Part shown: positions 56,168 to 64,000 of the stretch, in pieces | How positions within the stretch are numbered: the stretch's first letter is position 1 | Layout of the letters: each line of letters begins with the position of its first letter | Source of the DNA: an uncultured bacterium | Lineage (GTDB): Bacteria; Verrucomicrobiota; Verrucomicrobiia; Verrucomicrobiales; V1-33 | Direction: 5' to 3' | Assembly (NCBI GenBank): GCA_903954065.1 | Contig: CAJBME010000301.1 | Location: 1-64,000, forward strand | Length of the DNA stretch: 64,000 nt | The notes under the pieces: generated by a model | Told to the model about the DNA's origin: nothing | What the model saw: the letters and a program-made list of their open reading frames with translations, nothing else | Database searches by the model: none | Position numbers and translations under genes: made by a program

Positions 56168-59100
56168 ATGGTCTCGCTTCGTCTTCTGATTTTCCTCGTT
56201 TGGTCTTGCGGTTGTTTTTTACCTGGTCTGGCGGCTCAGACCATTCATCCGTCGGATTATGGACGGGTTGTATTGCATTTGCAGGCGGGTGATCTGGTGC
56301 AGGCCAATGCCTCACCGGTGACCGCGTGGGGGCCGATGACGGCGGCGGGCACGGCGGCTCCGACGTTCACGGCGGCGGAGCCCAAATTTAATAACCGTCC
56401 GGCGGTGAAATTTGATGGCACGACCGATTACATGACATGGTCCGAGGCTGGAATGAATGTGCGGACGGTGATTGCGGCGGTGGTTCTTGATTCGGGGGCG
56501 CCGGCCGATGCTTGTTTGGTGTCGAATGGTGGCGATGATCTTCATATCCGGCGGAATGCCTCCACGCTGACGTATCGTTCGCCGGGCAAGGGGCTGGATG
56601 TGTACAATTTTTCGGGTGGCGTGCCGGCTGGTACGTTGACGGTCAACACCGTGGCCAGCGGAAATTTTGTCTTGAACACGCCGCACCTGTTGGTCGCGAC
56701 CGCCGGTGTGGAGAAGAATTATTCGGCCTTCTGGCTGGGCAACCCTGGGACGACGATTGGCGGGTACTGGCGCGGCAGCGTGGCTGAAATGATTGTGTAT
56801 GAAGGCGTGCTCACGCCTGACGGATTGGCTAGCGTCGGCTGGTACCTTCAGAACAAATATGGCCTGGCCACCACCCTGCCACCCCCCAAACCATTCGTGC
56901 GCTCGCTGTCGGCCACCCAAGGGACAGTCACCTCCTCGATCGGTCTGCTTTCCGCTCCAGGTCAGGCGGTGGCATTGAATTGGAACGTGGAAAATGCGGA
57001 CACTGTCGCCATTGACCAAGGAGTTCTGGTCGGCGGCACCGAACTGATTGGCAGCCGGTCCACCTCGGCGACGCAGACGACGACCTACACGCTGAGCGCG
57101 ACCAATGCGCAAGGGACGGTGACAAAATCGATCACGCTGCATGTCGGGGTGCCGCCGCTGCCGGTGCGGATCAACGAATTCATGGCTGAAAATGACGATA
57201 CGCTGAAGGACGATGATGGCGAGGCGTCAGACTGGATTGAGATGTTTAATCCGAATCCTTTTGCGCTTGATCTGGCTGGTCTGCGATTACGGGAGGCGGC
57301 TCAGCAGTGGGATTTTCCGGCGGGTGCGTTGGTGGAAGCGGGTGGGTATCGGGTTGTTTTTGCTTCGGGCAAAAACCGCACGAATCCAGCGGCGGTCTTG
57401 CACACGAATTTTGCGTTGAGCAAGGCGGGTGAATATCTGGGGCTGATCCGGATTGCCGACGGCGCGGTGGTCGGGGAATTTGCCCCTAGTTACCCGGTGC
57501 AGGGGACGGACCGATCGTACGGATGGTGGGGGGAACCGGCGAGAGTTGGGTATTTTGGCGCTCCCTTGAGCCGTCCGACGCCGGGGGCAGCCAATGCTGC
57601 TCAGGGCTCTTCTGGATTTCTGGATGATACTGATGCCGTGGCTTTTGCTGTCGGTCGCGGCTTCTACACCGGGCCCGTGCACGAGACGATTTCCGGGGGC
57701 ACCCCGGGCGCTAGGCTGGTGTACACGACTAATGGTTCGACCCCCACCGCCACCAATGGCACGGTGGTGGCGGCGGTCGACGCGGCCACTCCACCGACGC
57801 TCGCCTTGACCATCTACCCGGGCGCCGTCCCTCCGGATGCGGTGGGTGCGGGGATCGGCTCGATTGGCGGTACGACCACCGTGCGGGCCGCGGTTTTTAA
57901 AGACGGCTTTGCGCCGACCCGGGTGGTGACGCACACGTATGTCTTTAGCGCGGTGGTGGCCCGCCAGAGTGTGCAAGACGCTCGCAGCCGCGGCTGGCCG
58001 GGGTCATCGGTCAACGGCCAAGCGCTGAAATACGGCATGAATGCAGCCGCAGTTAATGCGTACACCGACGCTACGGTCATCGAGAGCCTGCAGTCGTTGC
58101 CGTCGCTTTCGCTGGTCACAGATCAGGCGCATCTGACGGCGGGCGCCACCGGTATTTATGTGAATGCGGACCAGCATGGCCCGGCCTGGGAACGCCCAGT
58201 TTCGGTTGAAATGTTGTATCCTCCAGGGTGGTCCGAGCCTTCAGGTATGACGCCCTTTCAGATCAATGCCGGGCTGCGCATCCGCGGCGGTTACAGCCGC
58301 AACGATCCATTTCAGAAACACGGATTGCGTATGTATTTCTCTGGCGACTACGAAGGGAAATTGCGTCAGCCCATTTATGGCGCGGAAGGAGCCAGCGAGT
58401 TTGGTAAACTCGAGCTTGGTATTGGTTCGAACTACGGATGGTTCCGCGAATCGAGTTATGGCAGCGGTCGCTTCAACACGATGTGTCGTGACCCATTCAG
58501 CCGTGACACTCAAGGTGCTCTGGGACAGCCGTACACCCGTACGCGGTACCTTCATGTTTACCTCAACGGCGTTTATTGGGGTGTTCACTACCTCGAAGAA
58601 CGCGCCGAAGCCGACTACGCCGCCAGTTACATGGGCGGCACTAGGGACGATTATGACGTGGTCAAATGTGGCAATCACGTCGGCGGCTTCCAAACGGAAG
58701 TGACCGACGGCGATTTGCTCGCCTGGCGCACCCTCTGGCAAAAAGTGCGGGCCATCGGCACCAGCACCGCCACCAGCCCCCCGACTACCGCCCGGTACTT
58801 CGAGCTCGAGGGGCGCAACCCCGAAGGCGTGCGCGATGAGTCGATGCCTGTCCTGCTCGATATCGATAATCTCATCGATGAAATGTTGGTGGTTTTTTTC
58901 GTGGGAGACGGGGATGCCGTGCTTTCGAGTTTCCTAGGTCACAACCAGCCAAACAACTGGTGGGGATCGCGCCGCCGCAACGGGCAGGAAGGGTTTCGAT
59001 TTTTCATTCGCGACTCCGAGCACAGCTTGGGGGCCCCGAGTTGGGTAGTTGACCAGACGGGTCCATGGAGTGGTAGCAATCAAAACAGCTTCAATTTTTC

Positions 59101-60595
59101 CAACCCGCAGTGGATGCATCAGGACCTGATGAAGAATGCTGAATATAAACTGCGCTTTGCCGACCGGGCGCACCGTCACTTCTTTAATGGCGGGGCGCTG
59201 ACCAAGGAACAAAACATCGCCCGGTTTCAACGCCGCGCCGCTCAGGTCGAAAAAGCCATGACCGCCGAGTCGGTCCGCTGGGGCAATACCAACTCGATCT
59301 CTGGCCTGCCCGCCGGCCACCCGCCGTATTATACGGTGGCGGACTGGCAAGCGGCCATCACCTCGGTGGTCAATGGCACTCTCAACAACCGGAGCACGGC
59401 CGTGCTGTCGCAGTTGAAGGCTGCCAAAAATAAACTCTACCCAGCCACCGTCGCGCCCGTTTTTTTCAACGCTGCTGACGAGACGCCCCGCCACGGCGGA
59501 GCCGTCGATCGCGGCTTCCAGCTTAAAATGGCCGCTCCCGTTGGTGTCATCCACTATACCCTGAATGGATTGGACCCCCGCGCCATCGGCGGAGCCGTCG
59601 CCGCTTCCGCCATCACCTACACCTCACCGCTGACCCTGCTCGATTCCACCTTGGTCAAATCCCGGGTTCTCAACGGCACCGAATGGAGCGCCCTGAATGA
59701 AGCCCGCTTCATCGTGGGCGCCGTGCCCGCCTCCGCGGAAAACCTCGTGATTTCGGAAATCCAGTATCACCCGGCCGGCGATACCCCGACGGAATTTATC
59801 GAGTTCCTCAACATCGGTTCCGCTACCATCGACCTGACCGGAGTGCGCCTCACCGGCGGCGTGGATTATGACTTTCCCGCTGGCACCCGCCTCGCCCCCG
59901 GGGCCCGACTGGTCGTTGTCGAAAACACCGCCGGCTTTCAAGCCGCCTACCCGTCGGCCCCCGGCCTCGTGCTCGGCCCGTTTGACGGAAGCCTAGACAA
60001 TGCTGGAGAGGAAATCGTCGTCACCAGCGCGAGTCGGGTCCCTATCAGTAGTTTCATCTACCGGGAGGCCGCCCCATGGCCAGCCGCCGCTGACGGCACC
60101 GGACCAAGTTTGGTTCTGCAGCAGCCGGCAGACAATCGGCCCCCGAGCCAGCCCTCCAGCTGGACGGTCAGCCGTCAACCCGGCGGCAGCCCAGGCCTCG
60201 GCGAAAACGGCCTCGGCGGATTCACCGGCCCCGACCCGTCCGCCGATACCGACGGCGATGGCTTCACTGCCTTCCTCGAATTTGCCCTCGGTACCAGCGA
60301 GTCCAATCCCGCTAGCGGCCCAGGCGCCGTGACCGCTCGCCTGCAATCGTTCAGCCCCCAGGGAACCGCTGCCGATTACCTGACACTGACATTCACCAAG
60401 CCCGCCGGCTCCCTCGTGGCCCATGTGGTCGAAACCACCACCAACCTCACCGTCTGGCATTCCGGCCCCAGCCGGGTCGTGCTCGTCAGTGAACAACCAA
60501 GCCCGGACGGCAGCATCTCCCAAACATGGCGTTCGACGACCCCATCCTCCGCCACCACACCCGAATACATCCGGCTCCGCGTCTGGGTCCCGTAA
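56168..60595 (+). CDS. Secreted LTD/CotH protein with N-terminal lectin-like and chitobiase-like domains
   Basis: 1475 residues with a signal peptide (MVSLRLLIFLVWSCGCFLPGLA). A concanavalin/LamG-like domain lies at ~35-235 (PAVKFDGTTDYMTW, GSVAEMIVYEGVL). An Ig-like segment follows, then LTD1 ~330-465 (VRINEFMAENDDTLKDDDGE) and a chitobiase-like domain ~500-595 (LVYTTNGSTPTATNG). A CotH kinase region spans ~700-1040 (INAGLRIRGGYSRNDPFQKH, LEERAEADYAASYMGG, GFRFFIRDSEHSLG). A second chitobiase-like part, LTD2 ~1195-1340 (NLVISEIQYHPAGDTPTE) and a calcium-loop segment (DTDGDGFTAFLEFALG) follow. The protein ends in a module close to the YRV type (VVETTTNLTVWHSG, ending YIRLRVWVP). The partner gene at 52644 diverges. 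Confidence 0.9.
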   Translation: MVSLRLLIFLVWSCGCFLPGLAAQTIHPSDYGRVVLHLQAGDLVQANASPVTAWGPMTAAGTAAPTFTAAEPKFNNRPAVKFDGTTDYMTWSEAGMNVRTVIAAVVLDSGAPADACLVSNGGDDLHIRRNASTLTYRSPGKGLDVYNFSGGVPAGTLTVNTVASGNFVLNTPHLLVATAGVEKNYSAFWLGNPGTTIGGYWRGSVAEMIVYEGVLTPDGLASVGWYLQNKYGLATTLPPPKPFVRSLSATQGTVTSSIGLLSAPGQAVALNWNVENADTVAIDQGVLVGGTELIGSRSTSATQTTTYTLSATNAQGTVTKSITLHVGVPPLPVRINEFMAENDDTLKDDDGEASDWIEMFNPNPFALDLAGLRLREAAQQWDFPAGALVEAGGYRVVFASGKNRTNPAAVLHTNFALSKAGEYLGLIRIADGAVVGEFAPSYPVQGTDRSYGWWGEPARVGYFGAPLSRPTPGAANAAQGSSGFLDDTDAVAFAVGRGFYTGPVHETISGGTPGARLVYTTNGSTPTATNGTVVAAVDAATPPTLALTIYPGAVPPDAVGAGIGSIGGTTTVRAAVFKDGFAPTRVVTHTYVFSAVVARQSVQDARSRGWPGSSVNGQALKYGMNAAAVNAYTDATVIESLQSLPSLSLVTDQAHLTAGATGIYVNADQHGPAWERPVSVEMLYPPGWSEPSGMTPFQINAGLRIRGGYSRNDPFQKHGLRMYFSGDYEGKLRQPIYGAEGASEFGKLELGIGSNYGWFRESSYGSGRFNTMCRDPFSRDTQGALGQPYTRTRYLHVYLNGVYWGVHYLEERAEADYAASYMGGTRDDYDVVKCGNHVGGFQTEVTDGDLLAWRTLWQKVRAIGTSTATSPPTTARYFELEGRNPEGVRDESMPVLLDIDNLIDEMLVVFFVGDGDAVLSSFLGHNQPNNWWGSRRRNGQEGFRFFIRDSEHSLGAPSWVVDQTGPWSGSNQNSFNFSNPQWMHQDLMKNAEYKLRFADRAHRHFFNGGALTKEQNIARFQRRAAQVEKAMTAESVRWGNTNSISGLPAGHPPYYTVADWQAAITSVVNGTLNNRSTAVLSQLKAAKNKLYPATVAPVFFNAADETPRHGGAVDRGFQLKMAAPVGVIHYTLNGLDPRAIGGAVAASAITYTSPLTLLDSTLVKSRVLNGTEWSALNEARFIVGAVPASAENLVISEIQYHPAGDTPTEFIEFLNIGSATIDLTGVRLTGGVDYDFPAGTRLAPGARLVVVENTAGFQAAYPSAPGLVLGPFDGSLDNAGEEIVVTSASRVPISSFIYREAAPWPAAADGTGPSLVLQQPADNRPPSQPSSWTVSRQPGGSPGLGENGLGGFTGPDPSADTDGDGFTAFLEFALGTSESNPASGPGAVTARLQSFSPQGTAADYLTLTFTKPAGSLVAHVVETTTNLTVWHSGPSRVVLVSEQPSPDGSISQTWRSTTPSSATTPEYIRLRVWVP

Positions 60596-60661
60596 GACAA
60601 TCCTTCCGCCACTCATCAAGGAGGCTTTTCTGAGAATGAGTGGAAAAAGGCGAGATACAAA

Positions 60662-60680
60662 AGGCGAGACACCCAGTTTT
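60662..60680. repeat. Degenerate left arm of the interspersed palindrome
   Basis: GGCGAGACACCCAGTTTT between the convergent ends of two genes. It carries the GGCGAG leader seen at 62661 and 63708, and it overlaps the stop end of the helical-repeat gene. Confidence 0.5.
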
Positions 60681-61965
60681 ATCTCCGATCCGACGACAGG
60701 ACTTTCTGGCGTGCTTCCTCAGAGAGCCCGCTTTCCGCCAGCCAAGCCATGGCTCCATTGGCGTCCCTGCGGTAAAACGCCCGTCCGGCACGTGTCAGGG
60801 AGCTTTCGCGCAGCGCAGGATCATCAATGTCCTGGGCCCAGGCGATAGCGGTCTGGGGATCCTGCCATGCATAACCAGCAGCAAAGCCGCTGATGGCGGC
60901 ATCCCGCTGCGGTGAGTTAGCCATCCTATAGAGATAGTCCCCGGCGGCGACAGGATCGCGGTCTTCCCAGTCGCCGAATGCTCCGCTCAGGCCCTGCTTC
61001 TGCCCGGAACTGGCAGGCAGGCTTTCCAGCCAGCCCACGGCGGCGAGCGGATCGGATACGGCCCATTGGGCTCCGACCTGTTCGATGGTCCTACTGGCAT
61101 ACTCTTTGTCGGCAAAACCTTCGGTCCAGCGGGCGGCGGCCACAGGGTCCTGCCTCACAAAGGCTTCTGCCACCTTGGCCATGGCGTTGCCTTTCAGGGG
61201 ACCGTCGGCCAATGACCCCGCCCAGCGGGAGGCGGCTTCCGGTCCCAATTGGCTGATCGTCGCAGCGGAGACCGTCTCCATTAGTTCGCCCGCTTTGGCA
61301 TTTCCTTCCTGACCCAGCCCCACCACAAAGTCAGTGGCCGTGGCGAGGTCGTGGTGGGACAGGCCAGAGACGACACTGGCCACCAACTCGTCGCGTTGAC
61401 CGAGCATTTCGGCTGGCAGGTTGTCGAGCAGGGCGAGCGCCTCACTAGGGTTGGCGGCGACCCATCCCGTCATGGTGGCGGCGAGATCAGCCTCCGGACT
61501 GTTGGCGGCGCTGGCGAAGGCTGCTTTCCCGTCAAGAGCCCCCCAACTGTAGTGGAAATCCCGCCACTGATCGGGCTCCGCCCCGAGAGCGACCAATTGT
61601 TCACGCACCGCTGCAGCATTCGTGGGAGTCAGCGACTCCAGCAATCGCGAAAAAGCCAGGCGACGGGTGATGGGGTTCGGGTCACGCAGGGCCTGCTGGA
61701 CCAGATCGTTCACATCTCCGCCGAGAGGAGCCACGCGCCCAAACACACCCTCAAGCGCACTGCCGTCGCGGGAGTGAGGTCGGCTTGATTTGTCGCGCGC
61801 CAAGAGTCCGGGCGGATTGACCGGCGGTTTCGCCACCTCGGCCTGCATGACCGCCTCTCTGGCCGTGCCAAGGCGCGACGTGACCCCGCTCCGCCGCGAG
61901 CCGAGGGTAAACGCGATGATCACCGCACCAGCCCAGAAGCCATGCCTTAAAATTGCCGTTTTCAT
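60679..61965 (-). CDS. Exported helical-repeat protein, function unknown
   Basis: 428 residues with an N-terminal signal or membrane anchor (HGFWAGAVIIAFTLG). From ~110 on, the sequence is built of ~30-residue helical repeats with the recurring core DPxAAxxWxExxxxxxxRxxAxxxVxxxW. Examples are DPVAAARWTEGF, DPLAAVGWLESLP, DPVAAGDYLYRM and DPQTAIAWAQDID. Such repeat proteins are frequent in Verrucomicrobia and are thought to be interaction scaffolds. No catalytic motif is visible. Convergent with the 1475-residue LTD/CotH gene. Confidence 0.8.
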   Translation of the reverse strand: MKTAILRHGFWAGAVIIAFTLGSRRSGVTSRLGTAREAVMQAEVAKPPVNPPGLLARDKSSRPHSRDGSALEGVFGRVAPLGGDVNDLVQQALRDPNPITRRLAFSRLLESLTPTNAAAVREQLVALGAEPDQWRDFHYSWGALDGKAAFASAANSPEADLAATMTGWVAANPSEALALLDNLPAEMLGQRDELVASVVSGLSHHDLATATDFVVGLGQEGNAKAGELMETVSAATISQLGPEAASRWAGSLADGPLKGNAMAKVAEAFVRQDPVAAARWTEGFADKEYASRTIEQVGAQWAVSDPLAAVGWLESLPASSGQKQGLSGAFGDWEDRDPVAAGDYLYRMANSPQRDAAISGFAAGYAWQDPQTAIAWAQDIDDPALRESSLTRAGRAFYRRDANGAMAWLAESGLSEEARQKVLSSDRR

Positions 61966-62101
61966 ACATCAGAGAGACCGTCCAAGTGATTACGCCGGGA
62001 CTTCGGAACTGGTTCGGAAGGGCGTGACAAAAAGTGGGCGAGCCATCGAGTCGCGTCTGCTTTGATTGCCCTTTCGGTCTTTTTACTACATACTTCTTGC
62101 C

Positions 62102-62323
62102 ATGGATACTCTACTTCCACTCCATCAAATGTCGCGTGAGGAGAAGTTCCGCGCCCTCGATGAACTCTGGAACGACCTCTACCCTAACGAAGAGGCCATG
62201 GGCTCACCCGTTTGGCATCTCAACGCCATTCAGGAAACCCAGCAGCGCTACCAGGCCGGCCTTGAAGTGCCCATGGATCTCAGTGAAGCGGAGCAGGAAC
62301 TTCGCACGCGCCTCGGTCGATGA
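62102..62323 (+). CDS. Antitoxin, addiction-module component family
   Basis: 73 residues. LSREEK-like opening (HQMSREEKFRALDELWNDL), followed by PVWHLNAIQETQQRYQAG and SEAEQELRTRLGR, is the pattern of the short 'putative addiction module component' family. Its members bind and neutralise RelE/ParE toxins. Its stop overlaps the toxin start by 4 bases (ATGA). ATG 62102 is chosen; 12 upstream codons remain open but are unlike the family. Confidence 0.85.
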   Translation: MDTLLPLHQMSREEKFRALDELWNDLYPNEEAMGSPVWHLNAIQETQQRYQAGLEVPMDLSEAEQELRTRLGR

Positions 62324-62613
62324 AAGTTCGCATCCTTCCCGCCGCCCTCAAAGACTTGGAGATCGGCTCCCAGTTTTATGAGGAGCAGGAACCCGGAATC
62401 GGACAACAGTATCTGGATGACCTTTTCGCCCGACTTCACGAACTCGAAACCACCGCAGGCATCCACCGCCTCATTTCCGGCCATCATCGCTGCCTAGTCC
62501 CCAAATTCCACACCGCCATCTACTACACCCACGAAGCCGACTTCGTCCTCGTCCGCCGCATCCTCGATCTCCGCCGCGACCCCAAGTGGCTCCGCCGCCA
62601 ACTCCGTGACTAA
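62320..62613 (+). CDS. RelE/ParE-family toxin
   Basis: 97 residues. MKVRILPAALKDLEIGSQFYE, GIGQQYLDDLFARL, FHTAIYYTHEADFVLVRRIL and the C-terminal DLRRDPKWLRRQL match ParE/RelE toxins, which attack gyrase or ribosome-bound mRNA. It overlaps the antitoxin by 4 bases. Which of the two targets applies cannot be told from sequence alone. Confidence 0.88.
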   Translation: MKVRILPAALKDLEIGSQFYEEQEPGIGQQYLDDLFARLHELETTAGIHRLISGHHRCLVPKFHTAIYYTHEADFVLVRRILDLRRDPKWLRRQLRD

Positions 62614-62660
62614 GCTCCACCCTAGCCTCCTCATGGACTTATCACTGAACATGCCTCAAA

Positions 62661-62720
62661 GAGGCGAGACAGCCACTTTTCTGGTCGTCCTGACGGGGAA
62701 ATGAGTGGGTGTCTTTGATT
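62661..62720. repeat. Interspersed palindrome, full copy
   Basis: GAGGCGAGACAGCCACT (left arm with one substitution), spacer TTTCTGGTCGTCCTGACGGG.., right arm AGTGGGTGTCT (62703-62713), then TTGATTGGG. It lies between the two toxin-antitoxin modules. Confidence 0.9.
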
Positions 62721-62794
62721 GGGAAGTGTCGCTTTCCGCAGGCGTCAGAAAGATCCGGAGTTGAGCTTTGAGGATGAGCGGATAGCATTGGAAC

Positions 62795-63112
62795 GTGAGC
62801 GTGAGTCAATCCAGCCCTCCAATGCCCCTCGGTCTGCCGAGCGCATTGTTTTGGGACACCAATCTGGCGACGCTGGACCTCGCAAAGCACGAGAAGCAGA
62901 TCATTTCCCGCGTAGTGGAGCGTGGCGGTCTGGAAGGCTGGCACAAGCTGCGCAGGCACTACGGTGATGAGAAACTTAGGCAAGTGGTGACGAGCCTGCG
63001 GACACTGGAGCCGCGCACAGTGAATTTTCTCTGCCTGATGCTGAATCTCAAACGCGAGGACTTCCGATGCTGCACTTCGATACCCTTCCCTCCGGCACCC
63101 TGGGTCTCCTGA
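62795..63112 (+). CDS. DUF6922-like putative antitoxin
   Basis: 105 residues from GTG 62795 (ATG 62822 is an alternative). The core LPSALFWDTNLATLDLAKHE, IISRVVERGGLEGWHKLRR and VVTSLRTLEPRTVNFLCLML matches the small helical family often encoded in front of AbiEii-type nucleotidyltransferases. It overlaps the next gene by 46 bases, which supports coupled expression of a toxin-antitoxin pair. Confidence 0.78.
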   Translation: MSVSQSSPPMPLGLPSALFWDTNLATLDLAKHEKQIISRVVERGGLEGWHKLRRHYGDEKLRQVVTSLRTLEPRTVNFLCLMLNLKREDFRCCTSIPFPPAPWVS

Positions 63113-63690
63113 AGGAACTCACTGCGCATTCGGCCCTTCAGCAGTTTTCGCTGGTGGGTGGGACGGCACTGGCGCTGCGATTCGGGCATCGCCGTTCAAT
63201 CGATTTCGACTTTTTCACGCCTGAGTCTTTCGACGTGGAGTCCCTTGCGGACACCTTGAGTCATCAGGTGGACGGCTTTGAGACCACCGGCATGAACAAA
63301 ATCGGCCTGAATGCCCAGGTGGCAGGTTTGAAGGTGGATTTTGTGACCTATCGTTACCCGCTGCTGGCTCCACCCGAAACTCAGGACGGCATCCGCATGT
63401 TCAGCTTGGAGGACATTGTGGGCATGAAGCTCAGCGCCACCACCAATCGTGGTGCCCGCAAGGACTTCTATGACCTCCACACACTCATCCAGCATCTCGG
63501 CGTGGATGCGCTGATCGACATCTACAAACGCAAATACCCCAGCCATGATCCGATGATCGTGCTGCGCAGCATGATCTATTTCGACGACGCTGAGGACGAC
63601 AATGATCCCGAACTGTTGATGGAGCAGGATTGGGATGGGGTGAAAGAGGCGATTTGTGAGGCGGTGAAAGACTGCATTTACCTCAAATGA
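63067..63690 (+). CDS. AbiEii/MenT-type nucleotidyltransferase toxin
   Basis: 207 residues. The nucleotidyltransferase signature is FSLVGGTALALRFGHRRSID, followed by FDFF (GGTAL..GHR.S.D.D). Supporting blocks are FVTYRYPLL, RMFSLEDIVGMKLSATTNRG and ARKDFYDLHTLIQHLG. Relatives block growth by adding nucleotides to tRNA or other substrates and serve in phage defence or as chromosomal addiction modules. Encoded directly after, and overlapping, its likely antitoxin. Confidence 0.9.
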   Translation: MLHFDTLPSGTLGLLKELTAHSALQQFSLVGGTALALRFGHRRSIDFDFFTPESFDVESLADTLSHQVDGFETTGMNKIGLNAQVAGLKVDFVTYRYPLLAPPETQDGIRMFSLEDIVGMKLSATTNRGARKDFYDLHTLIQHLGVDALIDIYKRKYPSHDPMIVLRSMIYFDDAEDDNDPELLMEQDWDGVKEAICEAVKDCIYLK

Positions 63691-63704
63691 AACCCAGCGA
63701 TCAA

Positions 63705-63796
63705 AGAGGCGAGACACCCACTTTTCTGGTCGGGCTGACGGAGAAATGAGTGGGTGTCTTCGATTGGACCGAAATGAGTGGGTGTCTGCGGTTGAG
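63705..63796. repeat. Interspersed palindrome with duplicated right arm
   Basis: GAGGCG leader, left arm AGACACCCACT (63712-63722), spacer TTTCTGGTCGGGCTGACGGA.., right arm AGTGGGTGTCT (63749-63759), then CGATTGGACCGAA and a second right arm (63777-63787). Almost the same layout as at 32331-32410. Confidence 0.92.
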
Positions 63797-63861
63797 AATT
63801 GACGCTGGGCTGGGCGTGCAGGTTCGTGTTGTTGCCGCTCCAGAATGGTCCACCATGGGGA

Positions 63862-64000
63862 ATGTCATGGAATACTCTGTTTTCCTGTGTTCTGGCCGCT
63901 CTGCTTTTGGTGGTCGGCGGGTCCGTGTCTGGCCAGTCGGCGCCTGTTTGGGAGCGGGCGCATGCGCATAACGATTACGAGCACCCTCGTCCGCTGCTCG
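63862..64000 (+). CDS. PI-PLC/GDPD-like secreted hydrolase, N-terminal part only
   Basis: The gene runs off the right edge; 46 residues are visible. A signal peptide (MSWNTLFSCVLAALLLVVGG) is followed by WERAHAHNDYEHPRPLL. The motif HAHNDYEH.RPL is characteristic of secreted proteins with the PI-PLC/glycerophosphodiesterase TIM-barrel fold, where the His and Asp/Asn are active-site residues. An in-frame alternative at 63852 is in another frame and was rejected because it breaks this motif. Confidence 0.75.
   Translation, partial: MSWNTLFSCVLAALLLVVGGSVSGQSAPVWERAHAHNDYEHPRPLL

Overview
The window is high-GC, densely coded bacterial DNA. It most likely belongs to the PVC group, and Verrucomicrobiota is my best guess. 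This is inferred from gene content: giant secreted lamin-tail/CotH proteins, serine/threonine kinases fused to formylglycine-generating-enzyme-like domains, a glycine-rich PUR/DUF3276 nucleic-acid-binding protein, BatA-type vWA proteins and helical-repeat secreted proteins. I see no rRNA, tRNA, prophage, transposase or CRISPR array.

Layout. 1-1.9 kb: a truncated Sco copper chaperone and a multicopper oxidase (minus strand). 1.9-13.4 kb: a BatA/vWA/PA14 membrane protein, recJ, homoserine dehydrogenase, a MutT-like Nudix hydrolase, a sugar-dehydrogenase/PKD/cytochrome c protein, a PUR-type protein and a PQQ-like propeller. 13.7-20.6 kb: a 2294-residue secreted LTD/CotH protein. 20.7-25.6 kb: an HDAC-like hydrolase, a YhaM-like nuclease, a divergent dihydropteroate synthase and an IlvD/Edd dehydratase. 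25.6-26.5 kb: a gene-free stretch packed with repeats. 26.5-32.3 kb: GYF protein, PfkB kinase, lipoprotein, a STAS/SpoIIE-phosphatase pair and dGTPase. 32.4-33.8 kb: cysS.

33.9-42.2 kb (minus strand) is the most system-like locus. Behind one promoter with a palindromic operator lie a secreted protein, two paralogous transmembrane Ser/Thr kinases with pseudo-FGE and C-type-lectin-like sensor regions, and an ECF sigma factor, with no visible anti-sigma factor. I propose that it is a phosphorylation-controlled extracytoplasmic sensing pathway.

42.3-50.2 kb: a Pro-rich membrane protein, an ABC-2 exporter, an EamA permease, a glycosyltransferase/LpxH-like phosphoesterase pair, ComF and a deoxyhypusine-synthase-like enzyme. 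50.4-60.6 kb: three more large secreted proteins. Two of them (LTD/CotH) diverge from an array of five ~128-bp palindrome-rich tandem repeats. 60.7-64 kb: a helical-repeat protein, two adjacent toxin-antitoxin modules and the start of a PI-PLC/GDPD-like secreted hydrolase.

Two patterns cut across the window. An interspersed intergenic palindrome (arms AGACACCCACT / AGTGGGTGTCT) recurs at least seven times counting degenerate copies. Five otherwise unrelated secreted proteins share a C-terminal module ending in a [FY]YRV-like motif.
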